Positions 34,437-43,814 of a DNA stretch of 50,751 bases are shown here, one piece after another (positions within the stretch are counted from its first letter, which is position 1; every line of letters begins with the position of its first letter). A model generated the notes under the pieces. It had not been told where the DNA came from and searched no databases. It saw nothing but the letters and a program-made list of their open reading frames with translations. The position numbers and the translations under genes were made by a program. The stretch lies in contig CALZOZ010000006.1 in assembly GCA_945828095.1 (NCBI GenBank), positions 1 to 50,751 on the forward strand, given 5' to 3'. The DNA comes from an uncultured Clostridia bacterium. GTDB taxonomy: Bacteria; Bacillota; Clostridia; Peptostreptococcales; Anaerovoracaceae.

Positions 34437-34521
34437 TTCTGAATTGCATATTTATTCCTATTTTTTGTGTTTCTGCACCTTTTTATGTATCTAATATGTC
34501 CTATATCGGTAAAATAATAGA

Positions 34522-34550
34522 TGGCAATAACGCATAAAATATGTTATGAT
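34522..34550 (+). promoter_or_regulatory. Possible ansA promoter
   Basis: The -10 TATGAT (34545-34550) is good; the -35 TGGCAA (34522-34527) matches consensus poorly at the 17-base position. The assignment is tentative. Confidence 0.4.
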
Positions 34551-34596
34551 GTGCATATAAGTGTCAAGTGATGAATAAGGAGATGTAAATCCTACC

Positions 34597-35610
34597 ATGA
34601 AAAAAAGAGTATGCATTTTATACACAGGAGGAACCATCGGCATGGTTCCCACAGAGCAGGGCTATGCGCCTAAAAAGAGATATTTCACCAGCCTGCTGGA
34701 GGAAATTTCGCAGTTAAAGAACAAGGATATGCCTAACTGGGATATCGTAGAGTTTGATCCCCTTCTTGATTCGGCCAACGTAGCTGTAGGAGAATGGGTT
34801 AACATCGGTCGGGAAATCCGGGACAGATACAATAATTACGACGGTTTTGTGGTGCTGCATGGAACGGATACAATGTCTTATACCGCCTCTGCACTTTCAT
34901 TTATGCTAGAGGGACTGGACAAACCGATTGTCCTCACAGGAGCCCAGATTCCCCTGTGCGAACTCAGAAGCGACGGTCGCGACAATCTGATAAATTCCAT
35001 CGTCATCGCCTCCGAGGGAGTCGCCAACGAAGTCTGCCTTTACTTTGCAGGAAAGCTGCTGCGCGGCAACCGTTCCACCAAGACCTCCGCTGACGAACTC
35101 ATGGCATTCACATCGCCTAACTACCCGGTCCTTGCCAATGTAGGCATCGATATCAAATACAACCATCAGGCCCTTGTCAAGCCTAAGCAGGCTGACAAAT
35201 TCAAGCTCACCGAGCTGCGCCAGGTGCCTATCGGCGTTCTGAAGTTTTTCCCGGGCATACAGTTCGAACTCTTCGAGCAGATTATCTCCGAAAAGCTGAG
35301 CGGCGTTGTTCTGGAAACCTTCGGTGAAGGCAATATTCCAAGCAACAACCGTCCTTTGGTCAACAGTATCAGGCGTGCCTCTGAAAACGGTTCCATCGTC
35401 ACAGTCTGTTCCCAATGTTATCAGGGAACAACCAAGCTGGGGACATATGCAACCAGCAACGCACTGAAGGAATTCGGTGCTGTCGGATGCTACGATATGA
35501 CCACCGAAGCTGCCGTAGCCAAGCTTTACTATCTCTTCAGCTGCGGATACTCCCGCGAAAAGATTAAAGAACTCATGGAAACCGACCTCAGGGGTGAAAT
35601 GACTAAATAA
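34597..35610 (+). CDS. ansA: L-asparaginase, type I (cytoplasmic)
   Basis: The enzyme hydrolyses L-asparagine to aspartate and ammonia. The 337-residue protein has the first catalytic threonine in LYTGGTIGM (10-18) and the second in VVLHGTDTMSYTASALSFML. TGAQIPL and GNRSTK also match the family. No signal peptide is present, so it is the cytoplasmic type. AAGGAG (34577-34582) lies 14 bases before the ATG, longer than usual, but no alternative start fits the family N terminus. The last eight bases overlap the converging addB gene. Confidence 0.95.
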   Translation: MKKRVCILYTGGTIGMVPTEQGYAPKKRYFTSLLEEISQLKNKDMPNWDIVEFDPLLDSANVAVGEWVNIGREIRDRYNNYDGFVVLHGTDTMSYTASALSFMLEGLDKPIVLTGAQIPLCELRSDGRDNLINSIVIASEGVANEVCLYFAGKLLRGNRSTKTSADELMAFTSPNYPVLANVGIDIKYNHQALVKPKQADKFKLTELRQVPIGVLKFFPGIQFELFEQIISEKLSGVVLETFGEGNIPSNNRPLVNSIRRASENGSIVTVCSQCYQGTTKLGTYATSNALKEFGAVGCYDMTTEAAVAKLYYLFSCGYSREKIKELMETDLRGEMTK

Positions 35611-38600
35611 TGTTATAGCTGCATCCGTCGAATACAGTATCGAAACGGCAGATGCCTTTATAGCCGCAATAAGTACAGGCGGAACGATCACCTGTTTTCA
35701 TCGGGTGAATATCAATCCTGCCTTCTACAAGGTCCGCACATATGTCGCGGACTTTTTTGCTTACTGCGCCTCGAAGTTCTTCAAATTCTCCATCGCTGAG
35801 AAGACCTCCCTTCCCTGACGGCACTATACCTTCCTTGCCCTTCCGTAAAGGCAGAATGTCAGAATATCCGGTAAAATCACCGGCCACGTTTCTTATTACA
35901 TCCGGGTCATCCACGATGACACCGTTCAGTTTAAAGTTTTTCTTTACCTTTTCAGCGATTTCATCTTCATCTATGGCTTTCGCCGACATATCTATCATAG
36001 GCTCGCTGATGTTGAAATAAAAGACTCCGGCAGGCTTGCGGGTGTTTTCCATGGAAGCCTCAAGGTAGAGCATAAGCTGCAGTCTGTAACCTGCTGCCGC
36101 CTCTTCTGTACTGAAAACTTCATTTCCCGTCTTATAGTCGATAATCTTCACTCTGTCCCCGGGAAGATAATCAACTCTGTCGATTTTGCCTTCTATATAG
36201 ACAGTATCATTTTCAAGCTTCACCTCAATAGGCTTTATCGGCGCGGCGGCATTCCTTCCAAAAGGCACTTCAAAGCGGCATTCCTTTATGCTGCCTGCCC
36301 GCACCTGATCGATTACTGTGCGGCACACCTTCTCGCAGATGTGAATTACCCGTTGGCCTCTGTACTTTTCTTCATTTCCCAGGTTGAAAAGACCTTCTCT
36401 GTATCCCTTCAGCTGTTCCTTTACCGTTTCCTCAACAAAGGATCTGATTTCCTCGTCGGTTATGGTCATCCACGGAGATTCAGGAGCTGTAATATCTATA
36501 CCCTTTACCGTAAGTCTGCCGGTCAGCTCCATGAGGCACTGATGAAAAATGTCACCGATTTCTCTTGGAGCTATCTCAAATATTCTCCGTTCTTCCGGCC
36601 TGAGTCCGTAAGCTGCCAGATGTGAAAACGGGCAGCGTGAAAATTTCTCCAGTCTGGACGGACTCACACTCAAGTCTCCTGACGAATCTTTTTTAAAAAG
36701 CTCCGCTGCTGCTTCTCTTCCCAGCGCCTCCTGATGGTTGGTGAAGGAAAGACCGCTTATTATAGGCTGAAGTTCCTCGGGTTTTTCCGCTTTTAGCCAG
36801 TCAGCCATCTGCTGCCACTGGTGTGCAAGCTCTCTTCCCTCGCTGACAGCCTGCATAGCCTCAGTCATATGTCTAAGTCCGCTTACATTTCCGTTTATAA
36901 GCTCAATGCTGTCACCGCGGTTGAGAACATCCCTTTCTACCGGTACGTCAGGAAAAATTTCGTGGAGCTTATTGAAGACAGGGGACGGCTTTATCTGATT
37001 TCCCTCTGCATCGGCCAACGCACAGCTCACATAAAGAATCTCTGTTGGTTTGGAAAGATTCCTGTATATGCCCATCCTCTCCTCCATGAGCCTTACCCCG
37101 TCCACCTTGCAGAGCCTTATGCCGCGCTCATTGAAAAGTTCCTTCTCCTCACTTCCAAAAAGTCCTGCATCAGCTTTTTCCTGAGGAAGTATACCCTCAT
37201 TTGCCCCTACAACTACAAGTGCCTTTATTCTGCCGCTGCGGCTGCGCTGCATGGTTCCCATCATCAGCCCGTCCTTTGCCGGCGGAAGCAGTCCTATATC
37301 CATTTGAGAAAGGCCCGTTTTAAGCAGATCGCGGAAAGTCCGCGGTATAAATTTATCCTCACCGGAAATCCCGGCAATCTGATCGAGAATGTGCACCAGG
37401 CATCCCCATATCTGTGCAGTTTCCTCAGCCAGGTCCTGTCTCCCTCCCTCTGACTGCTCATCCATAAATGAGGTGATTTTTTCCGGAAGGCAAACAGCCT
37501 CGTAAAGGTATTTATACAGGCTTTCTATAAAGTCTCTGTTAGTCCGGGACTTCTTAAGTATCTCCTCGAAAGCTTCCAAAGGTGCTGCTGCACGGCTTCT
37601 TATTTCGTCAAGCCTTCCAAGTTCTTCTGTTCCATACTCTTTCTCGCCCTTGACAAAGTGGCGTTTCCACATGGCGCCTTTGATTCTGTATTTGATACCG
37701 TAGTTTTCAAGGTCTGTGATTTCGTCAGAAGTCAAATCGCTAAATCCCGATTTGAGCACTCTGAAGAGGGCTTCGGACCTGTATTTTTCAATTACAACGT
37801 CTAATAACGATATGACAAATTGCAGAATAGGACTCTGAAGTATATCCTTTCTGGCATCAGAAAACAGTTCCATTCCATACTCTCTGAAAATTCTTTTGAG
37901 TATAGGCCCGCGAACATCCTGATCGTTGCATATAACCTTTATATCGCTGTAACGATATCCCTTGTCTCGAACCAATCTCTGCACAAAGCAGGCGGCGCTT
38001 TCCGCCTCACTGTACGGCCCCGAGGCGGAAAGCAGGGTCAGGCCCTTATCCGAGCCGCCCGAGCCTTCTGCCTGACCCGCCGCCTTCGCCGGCAGGGCAT
38101 ACAGCTCCCGCTCAATATGGCTCATGGCGGGAGCCTTTCCGGCGAAGGCGTACGCCGCCATAATTTCTTTTCTCGTCACAGCTATTCCCCTGGACCGGGC
38201 TTCGTCTGTGAGCATATCCATAACGCGCCGTGACAGTTCAAAAAGCTCTGCATCTCTCTCCTTCAGATCTTCCGAGCCGGTTAGAACCACGTTTACTTCA
38301 GCAGCATTTACCATGAGCTCGCCCATTATGGACAAGGCTTTAGGCGTGAAGCTGTCAAATCCGTAAAACCATATATTATTTCCGCTTATAAGGCGAGATC
38401 TGCTTATCTTATCTAAAACAAGATTTATGTAATCCTCTGAATCTGTGTATTTTCCTTCAATCTTTTCTTCGTAGCGACTGAAGAGAAGTTCAAGGTCCTG
38501 AAGCTTTTTCTGCACATATGAACCCTCTTCTGTCTGCGCCGCCATTTCAGCAAGCTCAGCTGAGCCGCAGTTATACTGTTTCATCTCTGTAATGAAGTTG

Positions 38601-38941
38601 TTTACCATATCGATGAAGGAGCTTTTGCCCTCAAGACCGCGGAACACCTGCAGGTTTTCCCTTTCCTCGAGAGCTGTCTGAGCCAGTATCATATGCCTGC
38701 CATACTTGTCTATGAAGGTCCTTTTGCTGCCGCCAAGCTCCGAAAGCAGGCGGTATCCCAGCCTTGACATGGAAAGCACCTCAATATCCATAAGCGCTGT
38801 CACTCCAAGGGCCTCAAAGAGCTCTCTTTCTGCCTCCAATGTAAACTGGTCGGGAACTATAATAAGTGCCCGACCTTTTATGTTGTCAAATATGAATTTT
38901 TCCTTGTCAACGCTTTCGCGTCCGTAATAGATGGTAAGCAT
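35603..38941 (-). CDS. addB: AddB-like helicase/nuclease subunit
   Basis: AddAB processes double-strand ends and loads RecA. The 1112-residue protein has AddB layout: an inactive-helicase-like body, a nuclease core near the C terminus (KIDRVDYLPGDRVKIIDYKTG) and an Fe-S cluster set (RCPFSH near residue 760; C1089, C1092, C1098 in CTYCGYKGIC). At the N terminus the Walker A of typical AddB (GRSGSGKT-like) is replaced by YYGRESVDKE (5-14), so ATP binding by this subunit is unlikely. No addA partner lies in the window. It ends the prfB-tex-HAD-addB run, 10 bases after the HAD gene, and overlaps ansA by eight bases. A cluster of perfect inverted repeats lies at 37,997-38,150. Confidence 0.88.
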   Translation of the reverse strand: MLTIYYGRESVDKEKFIFDNIKGRALIIVPDQFTLEAERELFEALGVTALMDIEVLSMSRLGYRLLSELGGSKRTFIDKYGRHMILAQTALEERENLQVFRGLEGKSSFIDMVNNFITEMKQYNCGSAELAEMAAQTEEGSYVQKKLQDLELLFSRYEEKIEGKYTDSEDYINLVLDKISRSRLISGNNIWFYGFDSFTPKALSIMGELMVNAAEVNVVLTGSEDLKERDAELFELSRRVMDMLTDEARSRGIAVTRKEIMAAYAFAGKAPAMSHIERELYALPAKAAGQAEGSGGSDKGLTLLSASGPYSEAESAACFVQRLVRDKGYRYSDIKVICNDQDVRGPILKRIFREYGMELFSDARKDILQSPILQFVISLLDVVIEKYRSEALFRVLKSGFSDLTSDEITDLENYGIKYRIKGAMWKRHFVKGEKEYGTEELGRLDEIRSRAAAPLEAFEEILKKSRTNRDFIESLYKYLYEAVCLPEKITSFMDEQSEGGRQDLAEETAQIWGCLVHILDQIAGISGEDKFIPRTFRDLLKTGLSQMDIGLLPPAKDGLMMGTMQRSRSGRIKALVVVGANEGILPQEKADAGLFGSEEKELFNERGIRLCKVDGVRLMEERMGIYRNLSKPTEILYVSCALADAEGNQIKPSPVFNKLHEIFPDVPVERDVLNRGDSIELINGNVSGLRHMTEAMQAVSEGRELAHQWQQMADWLKAEKPEELQPIISGLSFTNHQEALGREAAAELFKKDSSGDLSVSPSRLEKFSRCPFSHLAAYGLRPEERRIFEIAPREIGDIFHQCLMELTGRLTVKGIDITAPESPWMTITDEEIRSFVEETVKEQLKGYREGLFNLGNEEKYRGQRVIHICEKVCRTVIDQVRAGSIKECRFEVPFGRNAAAPIKPIEVKLENDTVYIEGKIDRVDYLPGDRVKIIDYKTGNEVFSTEEAAAGYRLQLMLYLEASMENTRKPAGVFYFNISEPMIDMSAKAIDEDEIAEKVKKNFKLNGVIVDDPDVIRNVAGDFTGYSDILPLRKGKEGIVPSGKGGLLSDGEFEELRGAVSKKVRDICADLVEGRIDIHPMKTGDRSACTYCGYKGICRFDTVFDGCSYNII
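37997..38150. repeat. Cluster of perfect inverted repeats inside addB
   Basis: The first pair is GCTTTCCGCCTC (37997-38008) with GAGGCGGAAAGC (38022-38033), 12 bp and a 13-base loop. The second is GGGTCAGGC (38035-38043) with GCCTGACCC (38070-38078), 9 bp. The third is CGCCTTCGCCGG (38081-38092) with CCGGCGAAGGCG (38139-38150), 12 bp, enclosing GCTCCCGC (38104-38111) with GCGGGAGC (38127-38134), 8 bp. The segment codes for about residues 264-315 and is locally far richer in G+C than the rest of the gene. A Gly/Ser-rich linker (GQAEGSGGSDKG) falls inside it. Confidence 0.85.
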
Positions 38942-38951
38942 AAGGCCCCTC

Positions 38952-39605
38952 CTACCCGTTTACTTTTTTCAGAACCTCCATCAGCCCTGCCGGCTCGGCA
39001 ATGGTATAATCCTCAACAGCGTCTGCAATGGGAGATTCCCCGCATCCCGTGATTCTCCAGTCTACCAGAACCGATTTTACGCAGGCATTGTTTGCACACT
39101 TGATGTCAAAAGGACTGTCGCCCACCATTATAGCCTCGTCTGCAGTGATTCCCATCTTGTCCAGGCACAGCAGAATGGGCTCCGGATTAGGCTTATGGAT
39201 GTTTGTATCCTCGCAGGTTACCATTGCCTCAAAATATGGTCCTATACCGAACATGTCCATGTATCTCTGGGCAGACTCCCTGGTTCTTGAGGTCACGATA
39301 CCCATTCTGTATCCGGCTTTTCTAAGTTCCTCCAGAAGTTCCTTGATTCCGGGGAAGATTTTTACCAGCTCATCGGCATACTCCCGCTGATATCTGCGGT
39401 ATACCTCGGCCGACTCCTCCGGGTCAACTCCAGGAAACTCCCTTTCCATGGTGAGAAGCAGCGGTTCACCGAAGCAGGCAGTGATTTTTTCCAGAGATTC
39501 CTCCCTGCCCAGATAATGCATATATGTGTGCTGCCATGATGCCACAATTACATCGTTGGTATTTACCAAAGTTCCGTCAAAATCGAACAAAACCGTATTT
39601 ATCAT
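38952..39605 (-). CDS. HAD-family phosphatase, PpaX/Gph-like
   Basis: The 217-residue HAD superfamily protein has nucleophile motif FDFDGTLVNT (D at 8 and 10), motif II IVTSRT, and motif III/IV HKPNPEPI...MVGDSPFDI. A cap insertion after motif I makes it a subclass I HAD. Relatives include pyrophosphatase PpaX and phosphoglycolate phosphatase; the substrate cannot be assigned. Its ATG begins immediately after the tex stop (TAAATG), so it is translationally coupled to tex. Confidence 0.88.
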   Translation of the reverse strand: MINTVLFDFDGTLVNTNDVIVASWQHTYMHYLGREESLEKITACFGEPLLLTMEREFPGVDPEESAEVYRRYQREYADELVKIFPGIKELLEELRKAGYRMGIVTSRTRESAQRYMDMFGIGPYFEAMVTCEDTNIHKPNPEPILLCLDKMGITADEAIMVGDSPFDIKCANNACVKSVLVDWRITGCGESPIADAVEDYTIAEPAGLMEVLKKVNG

Positions 39606-41795
39606 TTAGTTATTACCCTTTAATCCTTTCATGGTCAGACCGACCTTTTTCTTGTCGTAGTCAATGGAAATAATCTTGACTTTCACAGTATCCCCTACAG
39701 ATACCACATCCATCGGGTGCTTTATATACTTATCGCTTAATTGTGATATGTGTACCAGGCCATCATTCTTCACGCCGATATCCACGAAAGCGCCGAAGTC
39801 CACTACATTTCTTACTGTTCCTGTCATTTCCATATCTATTTTAAGATCCTCAAAAGACTTCACATCGTTTCTGAAAATCACAGGAGGCGCATCTTCACGA
39901 GGGTCCCTTGCAGGCTTTTTCATTTCTTCGATAATGTCCGTCAAAGTCATTTCGCCCACTCCAAGGTCAGCGGCCATGGCCGCAATGCTTTGCTTCAGGG
40001 ACTTAGCCGGGTATGCCGCTTTGATTTTCTTTTCCATATCCTTATCGCCGCCTGCTCTCACAGCCTGCGGGTCAACCCCCAGCTTTTCCATCATAGCCTG
40101 AGCTGCGCCATAGGATTCAGGATGAACAGATGTTGCGTCCAGCGGGTTTTCTCCCTCGGTAATTCGCATGAAACCTGCACACTGGTTGAAAGCCTTTTCT
40201 CCCAGCTTAGGCACCTTCATCAGTTCCTTTCTGTTGTTGAAGCGTCCATGCTCTTCTCTGTAGGCCACGATGTTCTTGGCGATTCCCATGTTTACACCTG
40301 CAATATACGAAAGCAGTGATGGGGATGCTGTATTAAGGTCCACGCCAACTCTGTTTACGCAGTCCTCAACCACGTTGGTCAATGCGCCTTCTAGAAGCTT
40401 CTGGTTGATATCATGCTGGTACTGTCCCACACCGATACTTTTCGGGTCTATCTTAACCAGCTCTGCCAGAGGATCCTGCAGTCTGCGTCCAAGGGACATG
40501 GCACCTCTTGTAGTAACATCAAGGTCAGGATATTCCTCTGCAGCCAGCTTGGAAGCCGAATATACAGAAGCCCCCGCCTCGTTTACGATTGTATACTGAA
40601 TGTCGTAGCCTTCTTTTTTAATAAAGTTAGCCACAACCTCTTCCGTTTCTCTCGATGCGGTGCCGTTTCCTACTACAATAATATCTGTGTGATACTTCTC
40701 TACGATTTTCTTGAGCACAGCTTCTGTACCCTTGATGTCGTTTTTAGGCTCTGTCGGATATATGGTAGTGTAGGCCTTCAGTTTGCCCGTCTCGTCGAGA
40801 ACTGCCACCTTGCAGCCGGTTCTGTATCCCGGATCGATGGCGATAATGCGCTTGCCTTTTACCGGCGGCGTCATCAGAAGGCTTTCTGTATTTTTGGCAA
40901 AAATCTTTACAGCCTCAGCTTCGGCCCTCTCAGTGAGAAGATTTCGCATTTCTCTTTCTATAGAAGGTGCCATAAGTCTCTTATAGGCATCAGCGATAGT
41001 GTCCTGAAGAAGTCCGAAGAAAATATTCTTTTCGTTCTTTATTATGCTGCGTGCGATTACGCTGTGCATCTTCTCGGCGTCTACAACAACCTTTACCTTC
41101 AGCTTCTTTTCCTTTTCCCCTCTGTTAATGGCCAGAACTCTGTGGTTAGGGATTTTGGCAAGTGCCTCCTGGTGGTCGTAGTACATCTCGTAAACTGTCT
41201 TTTCTTCCGGATCTGTGGCTTCCGTTGCGATAACCGCTTCTGCAAAAGTCTTTTCTCTGATATCCTTGGTGATCTCAGCATCGTCGGCAATCATTTCCGC
41301 GATTATATCGCAGGCTCCCTGAAGAGCATCAGCTGCAGTATTTACTTCCTTTTCAGGGTTGATGAAAGGCTGTGCAGCTTCTTCCGGCGTGCCGTCGGTC
41401 TTAAGCTGGGCAAAAATAATCATCGCCAGAGGCTCTAATCCCTTTTCCTTTGCCTTGGATGCGCGGGTTGCCTTCTTCTGCTTGTAAGGCTTGTACAGGT
41501 CCTCTACTCTCTGCAGCACCTCAGCCTTTTCAATTTCCGCACGAAGATCTTCTGTCAGCTTGCCCTGTTCCTCAATAAGGCGAATTACCTCTTCCTTTCT
41601 TTCTTCAAGGTTTCTCAGGTATTTAAGCCTTTCGTCCAGATCACGCAGAGTCACATCGGAAAGGCCTCCGGTTACCTCCTTACGGTATCTGGCGATAAAA
41701 GGGATAGTATTTCCCTCATCGATGAGCTCCACAGTGTGCTCCACCTGAGCCGTTCTGATTTTAAATTCGCTTGCAAGTTTCTGAATTATATCCAT
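39606..41795 (-). CDS. tex: Tex family RNA-binding transcription accessory protein
   Basis: The 729-residue protein has N-terminal Tex helices (IPFIARYRKEVTGGL), a YqgF-like RNase-H fold (IIAIDPGYRTGCKVAVLD), tandem helix-hairpin-helix segments (YIAGVNMGIAKNIVAYREE; LMKVPKLGEKAFNQCAGF) and a C-terminal S1 domain (GTVRNVVDFGAFVDIGV, KVKIISIDYDKKKVGLTMKG). Tex binds nucleic acids and is linked to transcription; its exact role is unresolved in the family. It lies 27 bases after prfB and abuts the HAD gene. Confidence 0.95.
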   Translation of the reverse strand: MDIIQKLASEFKIRTAQVEHTVELIDEGNTIPFIARYRKEVTGGLSDVTLRDLDERLKYLRNLEERKEEVIRLIEEQGKLTEDLRAEIEKAEVLQRVEDLYKPYKQKKATRASKAKEKGLEPLAMIIFAQLKTDGTPEEAAQPFINPEKEVNTAADALQGACDIIAEMIADDAEITKDIREKTFAEAVIATEATDPEEKTVYEMYYDHQEALAKIPNHRVLAINRGEKEKKLKVKVVVDAEKMHSVIARSIIKNEKNIFFGLLQDTIADAYKRLMAPSIEREMRNLLTERAEAEAVKIFAKNTESLLMTPPVKGKRIIAIDPGYRTGCKVAVLDETGKLKAYTTIYPTEPKNDIKGTEAVLKKIVEKYHTDIIVVGNGTASRETEEVVANFIKKEGYDIQYTIVNEAGASVYSASKLAAEEYPDLDVTTRGAMSLGRRLQDPLAELVKIDPKSIGVGQYQHDINQKLLEGALTNVVEDCVNRVGVDLNTASPSLLSYIAGVNMGIAKNIVAYREEHGRFNNRKELMKVPKLGEKAFNQCAGFMRITEGENPLDATSVHPESYGAAQAMMEKLGVDPQAVRAGGDKDMEKKIKAAYPAKSLKQSIAAMAADLGVGEMTLTDIIEEMKKPARDPREDAPPVIFRNDVKSFEDLKIDMEMTGTVRNVVDFGAFVDIGVKNDGLVHISQLSDKYIKHPMDVVSVGDTVKVKIISIDYDKKKVGLTMKGLKGNN

Positions 41796-41822
41796 ATTTT
41801 TAACCTGTTTTCCTTCTGTATT

Positions 41823-42948
41823 TTAATCTTTTTGCTTAAGCTTCTCATTGATGAAATAGTCCAGATCTCCGTCCATCACCGCCGTTACATTGGCAGTCTC
41901 GGCACCGGTTCTGTGATCCTTGACCATGGTGTACGGCTGAAAAACATAGGAACGTATCTGTGATCCCCATGTGTTCATGGAGTAATCACCCTTAAGCTCT
42001 TTAAGGTTCTCCTTGTGCTCCTGCTCTGCCAGTTCTGTCAGCTTTGCCATAAGGATTTTCATAGCCATATCCTTGTTCTGATGCTGACTTCGCTCGTTCT
42101 GGCATGTGACAACAATCCCTGTAGGCAGGTGGGTAATTCTGATAGCCGAGTCAGTTTTGTTTACGTGCTGACCGCCGGCTCCGCTGCTCCTATAGGTATC
42201 GATTCTCAAATCATCAGGATCTATCTCAACATTTATTTCATCATCGATTTCCGGCGTAACTTCTATCATGGCAAAGGAAGTCTGCCTCTTTCCCGCTGCA
42301 TTAAAAGGTGATATTCTTACCAGACGATGTACGCCCTTTTCGTTCTTAAGGTATCCGTAGGCGTTCTCTCCCTCTGCAAGGAAAGTTGCGCTCTTGATTC
42401 CGGCTTCCGTATCATCCTGATAATCCAGCATCTTAATTTCATATCCCTTCTTATCACACCAGCGGGTGTACATACGAAGCAGCATCTGCGCCCAGTCCAT
42501 GGCATCCACTCCGCCCGTTCCTGCATGTACGGAAACAATAGCTCCGCAGTGGTCATATTTTTCCGTGAGAAGGGTACGCAGCCTCAAGTTTTCCAGATTT
42601 TCTTTAAGCGTCTCAAAGTCGCTCTCGATAGTGTCTGCTGTCTCGGAAATTTCCTCATCCGCTGCACCGGCTGCCTCTTCCATTTCAGCAAGCTCTATAA
42701 GCTCCTCAATATCCGCAAGGGCTTTCTCCAGTCCTTCAAATCCACCGATTGTATCTTCCATGGATTTCTTGGCTTTCATGGCCTTCTGCGCCTTCTCCGG
42801 ATCGTCCCAAAAATCCGGCTGCTCCATTTCTCTGTTTGCTCTCTCAAGTTCTGATCTCAGGTGAGCCAGGTCAAAGAGAGTCACCGACTTCTGCCAGAAC
42901 CGGCCTGATAGCCGGAATTTCAGCCTTGATGCTGTCAAGTTTAAGCAT
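41823..42948 (-). CDS. prfB: Peptide chain release factor 2 with programmed +1 frameshift
   Basis: RF2 ends translation at UGA and UAA. The true start is the ATG at 42948, with AAGGAG 7 bases upstream. Twenty-five codons read MLKLDSIKAEIPAIRPVLAE and on to ...GDSL, then an in-frame UGA (42871-42873) occurs in CTTTGAC. A +1 shift continues as DLAHLRSELE to give about 374 residues. This is the classical RF2 autoregulatory frameshift. Further motifs are SPF (stop recognition, in RISPFNAAGK) and GGQ (SSGAGGQHVNKTDSAI). The slippery site lacks a strong upstream Shine-Dalgarno; GGTGA is four bases before it. First gene of the prfB-tex-HAD-addB run. Confidence 0.95.
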
Positions 42949-43130
42949 AGTCTTACTCCTTATCTTAGATTTCTTTTCTTAATTATACAACAAAAGCTGC
43001 TCTGTGCTTCCGCCGGCAGCTCTTGTGCACATACATATTTATTTTACCATAAAAAAAGCTTTGCGTAAATTATTAAAAGTGCTCTTTTATATAATGAACG
43101 GTACGCCCTACTGCTTTCCAGTCCACTCCG

Positions 43131-43799
43131 CTATAGGCTGTAATCTTTCTCCAATCTCATGCTGTTGGTCCGTACGCATAAAATGGAACACAATACCAAT
43201 ACCCCCACAGTTATCGCCCCAAAAAACAAATTATCCATGACCTTGAGCATCTGCTGCATTATCCAAAAAAGCAGAGCAAATTGTACTCCCATGGCAAATA
43301 TGCTGGCCACTGTCCCCGGTCGCCCCTTTTTTCTATCTCTGAAACTATAATTACCGAAACCAAGCCCCTCAAGTACTATTCCTACCACTAAAAAACAAAA
43401 CGCCTCCAGCCCTATGAACCCCAATATAATCGCCGGAAATCCGCCCCTCTCCAGCCCATAGAACTCACTCGTCGTTACCAGCTTAGTAACAGAAAAGGCC
43501 AGAGGTGCCGTCTGCAGAAGCTGTGCGCAGACCAGTGTCTTAGCCAGAATTGTCTGAAAAGGTGTCACCGGAAAGCTCTGATAGAAGTATGCCTCCTTTT
43601 GATATAACGTCTTCGAGCAAATTCTGACTATGTCTTTCATGCAGCATGCCCATATAATAATAATCGTCACGCCGAAGTTTATTTTATCGCCCGGCAGCAG
43701 AGCTGCTCCTACTGCCAAAATCAGGCTCAGCGCATAGCTCACCGGTGAAACAAGCCCGGAATTAAGGATATAATATTCTTTAAATTTTCCCCTTCTCAT
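43131..43799 (-). CDS. ABC transporter membrane component (six-helix, small)
   Basis: The 222-residue protein is strongly hydrophobic with about six predicted helices (near 18-35, 38-58, 80-105, 120-140, 145-165, 185-212). No named family was recognised, but its position as the last gene of the GntR/ABC operon, 15 bases after a similar membrane protein, makes it a permease half. It resembles ABC-2-type exporter subunits in style. No substrate can be inferred. The gap from 42949 to 43130 holds no gene and no convincing terminator. Confidence 0.7.
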   Translation of the reverse strand: MRRGKFKEYYILNSGLVSPVSYALSLILAVGAALLPGDKINFGVTIIIIWACCMKDIVRICSKTLYQKEAYFYQSFPVTPFQTILAKTLVCAQLLQTAPLAFSVTKLVTTSEFYGLERGGFPAIILGFIGLEAFCFLVVGIVLEGLGFGNYSFRDRKKGRPGTVASIFAMGVQFALLFWIMQQMLKVMDNLFFGAITVGVLVLCSILCVRTNSMRLEKDYSL

Positions 43800-43814
43800 C
43801 GCATTTCACCCCCA

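Noticed and set aside
34577-34596. Start-stop mini-ORF (ATG TAA) right after the ansA Shine-Dalgarno
   Set aside because: There is no spacing between AAGGAG and that ATG, so initiation there is unlikely. The long gap to the real ATG is simply unusual.
34906-35691. Minus-strand ORF of 261 codons opposite ansA
   Set aside because: It is the shadow of the clear asparaginase gene, has no recognisable domain, and no ribosome site was seen.
43159-43350. Plus-strand short ORFs opposite the ABC membrane genes
   Set aside because: They have no ribosome site and no family features, and the composition follows the hydrophobic genes on the other strand.
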